From contig NW_020170381.1 in NCBI RefSeq assembly GCF_000524195.1, forward strand, positions 199,318 to 263,317: 64,000 nucleotides of DNA. The letters are read 5' to 3'. The position numbers and the translations under genes are program-made. This DNA comes from Echinococcus granulosus (lineage: Eukaryota > Platyhelminthes > Cestoda > Cyclophyllidea > Taeniidae). Below are positions 58,401-64,000 of the stretch, piece by piece; the first letter of the stretch is position 1; each line of letters begins with the position of its first letter. The notes under the pieces were generated by a model. It ran no database searches and was not told the DNA's origin. It saw only the letters and a program-made list of their open reading frames with translations.

Positions 58401-60508
58401 TCTGGGATTCGTATTATTTTACGGAGGGGTAGAAGCAGTAATATTGGGTGCATATTACCGAATATTTGTGCTTATTTGTTCAAGCTAACAGTAGCAGTTA
58501 AGTAGTTAGTTCGACTAACCAAACTTTGGAATAAATGTATGGCCCTTAAATTACGTGAAAGCTGAATGGGGGTAGGTTTTCGTTACTCTCGCGGGGTCAA
58601 TTATTGCATACGTCGCCATTACATAATGTCTGCATTAATATCCACTATCTTGGAATATGTTATTGCAAATACGTCTTTTACTCCATGTATTGTGCAGTGA
58701 AGTAAATTAGTTCAGCTGCAGAGGATGCAAAAAATTTACCCAATTTTTAAAAATTTACTTATAGATAACGAAGCTTAAAAATGTTTGTATCAAGTTTTTT
58801 TATCATAAATCAACTGCATGCTGTATTTTAGCAGTGGTGTGATCTCCCATCAGGGTAGCAATTGAGTATCTCTATAATAATAAGGTACATTTTGCGTCAA
58901 GAGAATTTTGAATGGGTAGGGAATAGAGCTCTTCAATTCTGAACAAATCGGACCTTTCATCGTGGCCTTTAAAATTCGGCTACAATACGTTCCCTGTGAA
59001 AATTATATTATTTTACGTCCCATGGGTTTCGCATGGATTGAAGATCCGAATGTCAGCTTCTCTTTTGAGTGTACATTTGTAAGTGCACATTATTTAAGCC
59101 AAATGACTGTTATGTTCGCATCCCATTGCTGATATTACAAGTATAGCGTGTATCTCGTCTTAACAGAACAATTCCCACAATTTGTCTTCATCATAGCATA
59201 CCAGAGAACTTGGAGAATTGCTTTTAGTTGAAAATGACTGTTGAAGCTTTCTCTGACGGCCATTATGTGCTGTTACAACGCAACTGTTGCTGTTTTACTA
59301 AATACCAAGACTGTGCGTTTTACCAATTGTTAGCGGTTGAAGCTAACCTAAGATTAATTTGTCTTCTGCAATTGTAGTTGAAGATACACTTTCTGACCTC
59401 ATGTGTGCCACTGCTGCTTACAATAATTTGCAACACGCATCATATTGACGGCGGCAAAAAAGAAACGACGTACTTATTATAGGCACCGATTGTTTATGTG
59501 ATATGTAACACGACACCTATAATTCAACTACGATTTTCAATTATCATTTCATGATGACAATCAAAACCTACTTTACTTCCTAATATGGTAGAACTTTAGA
59601 CGCTTGTGTCGCAGTATAAAGCCAAAGAAAGGCGTACTCATGAGGATTAATAATGTAATTGTTTTCTTTCCTTCTGATTTATTGCCAGAGGCATAATAAG
59701 TAGATTACAAAGTGAGGTATGATTGCGCAACTATAGATTAAAAAATCTTTACATTAATATCTTAATGAGTACCGACACCTAAAAGTTAATGAATTTGGGA
59801 GAAAGTCACTTTTATTTTACTGCTACTCGATTATTTAATGGCTTTCAAACAACACAATTTGACTACTGTGCAAATTACATCCTTTGTGAATAATCTAATC
59901 TAGAAGACCAAACGTTGCAAGAGAGGTTGATTTGATAGAGGATTGTAATGCGCACGCTACTTTTAATATTTTCCTAGGTCTGCATAGAGGGAAGTTCTAT
60001 ATTAGCTAGCACGAAAACGGTCAAACTCCAGTGGCTTACGAGTTACTTAAAGTATTAATAACTGGGGGCTATGATGCAAATCTTGATTGGCGTTGTGATT
60101 GAATAATGCTTTTTGTGAATTTTTAAGTGACGTAAGAGAGAAGGAACACTCAACCATTGTAACTGAAAGAAATAACAAGACCTGAGTAAACCAAAATGGA
60201 TGGCTGGATGGAAATCGGCTTCCAGGAAATTCCATCTACGTAGCGCTCAATACCAAATAGCAGAACAGAAATTCAAGTAACTCTCTCGGCTTTAACACTG
60301 GGAGGGACAATGGAGTAGTAGTTGTTTGTGTGTACAAATGCTTGTTACTGAGGTAACTACTACTCTAATCACACGACATTATTCAATTTAAATAAACTGA
60401 ATTTTGAGCTACTAGCTCATATTCGCACTTAATGGTACAATTGTAGCAGAATATGCAATGACATCAATGGTAATGTTATGCCTACACTTAATTTTGATCA
60501 TTTTTAAA
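55475..60508. other. Intergenic region between the two convergent receptor genes
   Basis: About 5 kb of AT-rich sequence. Short ORFs in several frames lack splice-consistent neighbours, domains or composition typical of the real exons here. No tRNA, snRNA or transposon was recognised. Confidence 0.55.
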
Positions 60509-60514
60509 TTTATT
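60509..60514 (-). terminator. Candidate poly(A) signal for receptor 2
   Basis: TTTATT on the plus strand (AATAAA on the minus strand) lies 134 bases beyond the TGA stop of the minus-strand receptor. Confidence 0.5.
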
Positions 60515-60647
60515 AACCTGCGGCAGGAGTAAATCAAATGGTTACTCGTGTTTGGATATACTGCAAAGTACGAAATTAAGATAGGGCGACAACCATAGAT
60601 AATAAATAGATAACCTTAGAGAGGTATTAACAAGTTGGTTCAGTCCG

Positions 60648-63434
60648 TCAGACTGTTTCAGTTTCTGGAGGCATAATCTGAATTTCAGTGCCCTGACCAA
60701 AGGGGTCCCGCAGTGCTGCCTCTTTTCCTTCCTCTCCCTCGCCTTCATTGCACTTCTCCTTTCCCTGTCCAACTTCCTTCTTCGGCTGGAGTACAGTTGA
60801 TCTGTTCCTCGGTGTCACCATGGTAATTATACAGTTTCGCAATCGGGGATAACGGTTCAGGCACTTTTCAGAGCAGCAAATACAATTACATCCTGTAGTG
60901 TAAACTGTTGTCTTGAGCACAAACTGAGCATGATAGGCAGTTAGAGCAATTACTATCCCTGTACCGTACATTTCAGTCTCTACCTCCCTACTGAGGGTTA
61001 TTCTATAGGCCATCGCAGTAGCCATAAGGAACAGCATCGGCATGTTTAGAATGACAAAATTCACGTAGTAGCATCGCAGACGAAAGCGCATCTTTGAACC
61101 GCCGTTGAGTTGCACCTTCGCAAGAACGCCTTGGTAGAAAGCAGCGGTGATTGCAATCATCGGAAAGAGGACAATAAATAAAAAGTCGTAATAAAAGTAT
61201 GCCGTTGTAATTTTGCTCTCATACTGATACATGTCGAATCCAAATAAGGAAGGCAAAGTGGCGAAGAATGAAAGAATGTAGATTATTCCAGGTAGCGCGT
61301 GTTTGCATATGTACACAAATTCTCGAGTTGGTGGTTTAACAACAGTTTCCTCCTCTCTCTCCTTTTTTTCGCTAGGAGCAAGGAATTCAAATCCTGGCAT
61401 TTGTCCGTGGCCAGGAAATAGCATCTCTTGACTTGAAAACAAAGGGGGCAGGGTTAATGAATGCATGTCAGGCGAGGTAGAGCCCTGCCTCTCAAAAAGC
61501 ATTGAATTGGTTGCGTTTTCTGGTGAGAGATGCTGGCCGAATCCTCCTTCGACATTCAATAGCGCCATAACCGGTCGATTTTGAGGGGATCCTCTAAAGC
61601 TTGTGCTACGTGAGGCCTGATGTGAGCCCCCTGGAGGTATGTGAAGAGTTGCGTTAGAGAGCTTTGAGGGAGAGCCACCACCAGGTCCAAGAAAATTCCC
61701 ATAGTGCATTGCCTTAGGTGAGGCACTCGCTTCGGAGCCAACATTCATGAGGTGACCGAGGTTGACGCGGGGAAGTACATCGGAACTGTCTGCACCGCCT
61801 AATCCGGGTCGTGCATGACTCCCCATACTCATCTGACCGGGTCCGACTATGCCATCTACGGCGGTGGACATAGAAGGACTCCGGTTGCCCGTCTTCATGA
61901 GAGTTTGCAGGTACTGCATCGGTAGGCCTGATTGCAGAAATTGAGCGTAGTAATACATGCATTCAGGCGAGTTCTGAAACATTCGTCTAAACTTATCGTC
62001 CTTCTCTGGAGCAAATTTGTCGCGAAGTACTTCGATGATGTGCTCTTTGGTCCAGACTGCCCGAAAGGCATTAAACCGGAGATAGTTGCGCCAGAGCCAG
62101 CGAATGATGGGCATGCGGTAGGCCCAGTAAATCATATGATAAACGGCTGCGGTGCGAGCAAAGAGGTCAAAGAATTGGCGCGCCTGCATGCAGCCCACTT
62201 CACTGATGAATTGAGCATACCGCAGGGGATAAGGGAAAAATAGGGGTCTGGCTATTGTCGTGAAGATTGTGGGCACAGTAGAACAGAGGAGCACTATTAT
62301 TTCAGGGCGCTGGGGAAAACTTACTCCAGCTTTTCTAACATCAACCAAATTCATGAATCCCCAAGTTGTAATATTTTCTAGAGAAAAAATTATATGATGA
62401 AAATATTCAGACTCAAACAAACAGGTTGACACTTTCTTTGCATAATCTCGAAGAGAATAAAACAAAATATGTATCGTAGACTCTCTGAATGAACGTGCTT
62501 GGTATGAACAGAAATACTTCCAGTTAGAGGCATCTACCTGGCTGATGTTTGGACAAAAAAAACTATTCAGTAAAGTTGGAATAGTTTGCGAGTTGAACCA
62601 CCCTTTGTGAGGTTGCGCTAAGTGTTTACATGAACAAATTCTAATAAACTCAACAGTAAGCACAGGAGATGAATCATTTAACAAAGATTTGAACATTAAT
62701 TTGTTTTATAAAAATTAAAATAAGGCTACCAATCGCTTGACATGCAACAGCCAGTTTTGAGACATTTTACGACCACAAATTGCCACTACTGTTCTGTGAT
62801 AGTGGGGAAAATAAACGACTCATTGCGTTCAATTTTATACAAATAGCTTCAGTTACTGTTACAATGTAGCGGAGAGATTTAATAAAAAGTTCACGTTTGT
62901 AAATATGTGCTTGATATCAGATGACATACTGATAACGGCGAAGAAAATCATAGTGAGTAGAAATGTTGTGGCAATAAGTGAGATAACCCAATTTCCAGTG
63001 CAAACATATCGCTGGAACTCCGGCTCACTCTCATCCACATCAACCACACAGGGGTGCTGAGGGGGCACAGTTCTCATTTGTAAGGAGGCAGGTGTGGTCT
63101 TGTTGATGTGCGCCTCAACGACCGCGGAGGTGGTGAGTTCGTCTGTAATTGGGACTTCTTTTAAAGGAATTGCTTCATGGGCCAAAAGAGTTGATGAATC
63201 GCTTTCAGTGCTCTCTTCAAAGAAACCCTTAACCGTCACTGACGAAGGAGCAACTTCAGAAGTCCCCAAGGTGTAAAGTTGCGCCTCATTCGCAGGAGTG
63301 TTTGTGAACGTTATGCCAGTAGTGCCGCTAAAATCGGTTTGCGGCTTAACCTCCATAACGTCAGTGGTGCCAATTACTGGAGGGTTGGTCAACATTAATA
63401 AAGTGAGGACCAGCAGTACCATTTCATCGGTCAT
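60648..63434 (-). CDS. Divergent 7TM G protein-coupled receptor with a giant second intracellular loop (receptor 2)
   Basis: Two exons, 63434-62895 and 62309-60648, join in phase 0 for about 733 residues. The ATG is followed by a signal-like segment (MVLLVLTLLMLTNPPVIG), then a Thr/Ser/Glu-rich ectodomain of about 120 residues with an NKT site. Segments: TM1 148-170 (WVISLIATTFLLTMIFFAVI), TM2 183-205 (VLLCSTVPTI), TM3 220-255 with Cys220 (FFDLFARTAAVYHMIYWAY), an intracellular loop of about 255 residues (256-510) rich in Gly, Ser and Pro, TM4 511-537, TM5 549-577 (YYDFLFIVLFPMIAI), TM6 592-617, TM7 628-651 (IALTAYHAQFVLKTTVY). A cysteine cluster after TM7 (GCNCICCSEKC) could be palmitoylated. 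The acceptor TTTTCCCCAG before CGC CCT GAA fixes the join. The long upstream open frame to 62696 is intron read-through. DRY and NPxxY are absent. The ligand is unknown. Confidence 0.8.
62310..62894 (-). other. Intron of receptor 2, between TM1 and TM2
   Basis: A 585-base intron with a GTGAAC donor and a TTTTCCCCAG acceptor. Part of it is open in the frame of exon 2, but that extension has no hydrophobic segment fitting TM1 and would break the signal-peptide/TM1 exon join. Confidence 0.7.
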
Positions 63435-64000
63435 TCTGCCTAAGGTGAATGTAATACCACAGAGGAAAGCCGAATGGGTCTAATGGAAGACGGGCTGGGC
63501 AGTGCGACTGTGAACGTGCGATGGGGATAGCCAAGCTACCCCGAGGCTATCGATTAGACATTGAAGGGATTGGCAGCCAATCCAGTGAGGTTTGGAAGTG
63601 CGCCTTTCGGTTCGCGCGATTTCGCGCAATTCGAGACGAATTAAATAGGGTCTAACAGGAGGATATGGAAATGGGAAAAGATGGCTCGATTTTTGATGAT
63701 CATCGATTACGATATCACGTGGGTAACCAAGTAGCAATGAATATAAATTCAGTATATGGGGAACTCTACCCTACTTTCTCACTGAACGCCTTAGAAATTC
63801 TCGAATGCACGCAACAAAGAATCGCTATGAAGCTAAACCCCCTACCAACTTTTCCTGCTTTTGCGTTAATCAATTCCTCTCCTGAGCGATTAGGAACACG
63901 AGTCATGATAGGCAAGCACTGCATACGAGATAATGATACTTTATTCACGAGATCTCATTTCTAGAGTCATGGCTAAACTATGATTTGGTTTGTCACCTCG
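63435..64000. promoter_or_regulatory. Upstream region of receptor 2
   Basis: This is the 5' flank of the minus-strand receptor and should hold its promoter and 5' UTR. No TATA box or coding exon stands out. Short ORFs on both strands are not supported. Confidence 0.4.

Noticed and set aside
62310..62696. 5' extension of the receptor 2 exon 2 reading frame
   Set aside because: It is intronic read-through. The acceptor TTTTCCCCAG at 62310-62319 joins the signal-peptide/TM1 exon in phase, and the extension adds no fitting membrane helix.

Overview
The window is animal (metazoan) nuclear DNA. It is AT-rich, its genes are split by GT-AG introns, and coding exons form small GC-richer islands. The very divergent but collinear HECTD1, the atypical 7TM receptors and the splice acceptors lying just upstream of start codons suggest a parasitic flatworm, probably a tapeworm. 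That organism call is inference; the gene calls below rest on translated exons whose splice phases I checked by hand.

Layout. (1) 1-3031 (+): the 3' end of CADPS/UNC-31, the dense-core-vesicle priming factor. (2) 4961-6074 (+): a complete three-exon CDV3 homologue. (3) 26349-6552 (-): a complete gene of about 30 exons for a HECTD1-type HECT E3 ubiquitin ligase of about 3,000 residues. Its last small exon carries the catalytic cysteine, and it meets CDV3 tail to tail. (4) 27435 to about 48489 (+), divergent from HECTD1: a large gene with N-terminal spectrin-type helical repeats followed by eight I-set-like immunoglobulin domains, resembling cytoskeletal or sarcomeric proteins. (5) 50968-55257 (+) and 63434-60648 (-): two complete two-exon 7TM receptors facing each other. 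They lack the usual class A DRY and NPxxY signatures but share private motifs in TM2, TM3 and TM5, so they look like members of one divergent receptor family.

The remaining sequence is intergenic or intronic and AT-rich. It holds a few inverted repeats, a GC-rich island inside an intron, and poly(A)-signal candidates. I saw no CRISPR arrays, rRNA, convincing tRNA or intact transposons. The genes do not form one pathway. CADPS (secretion), the two receptors (signalling) and the spectrin/Ig protein (cytoskeleton) would fit neuromuscular biology, while HECTD1 and CDV3 are broadly expressed housekeeping or regulatory genes in other animals. The most novel content is the receptor pair.
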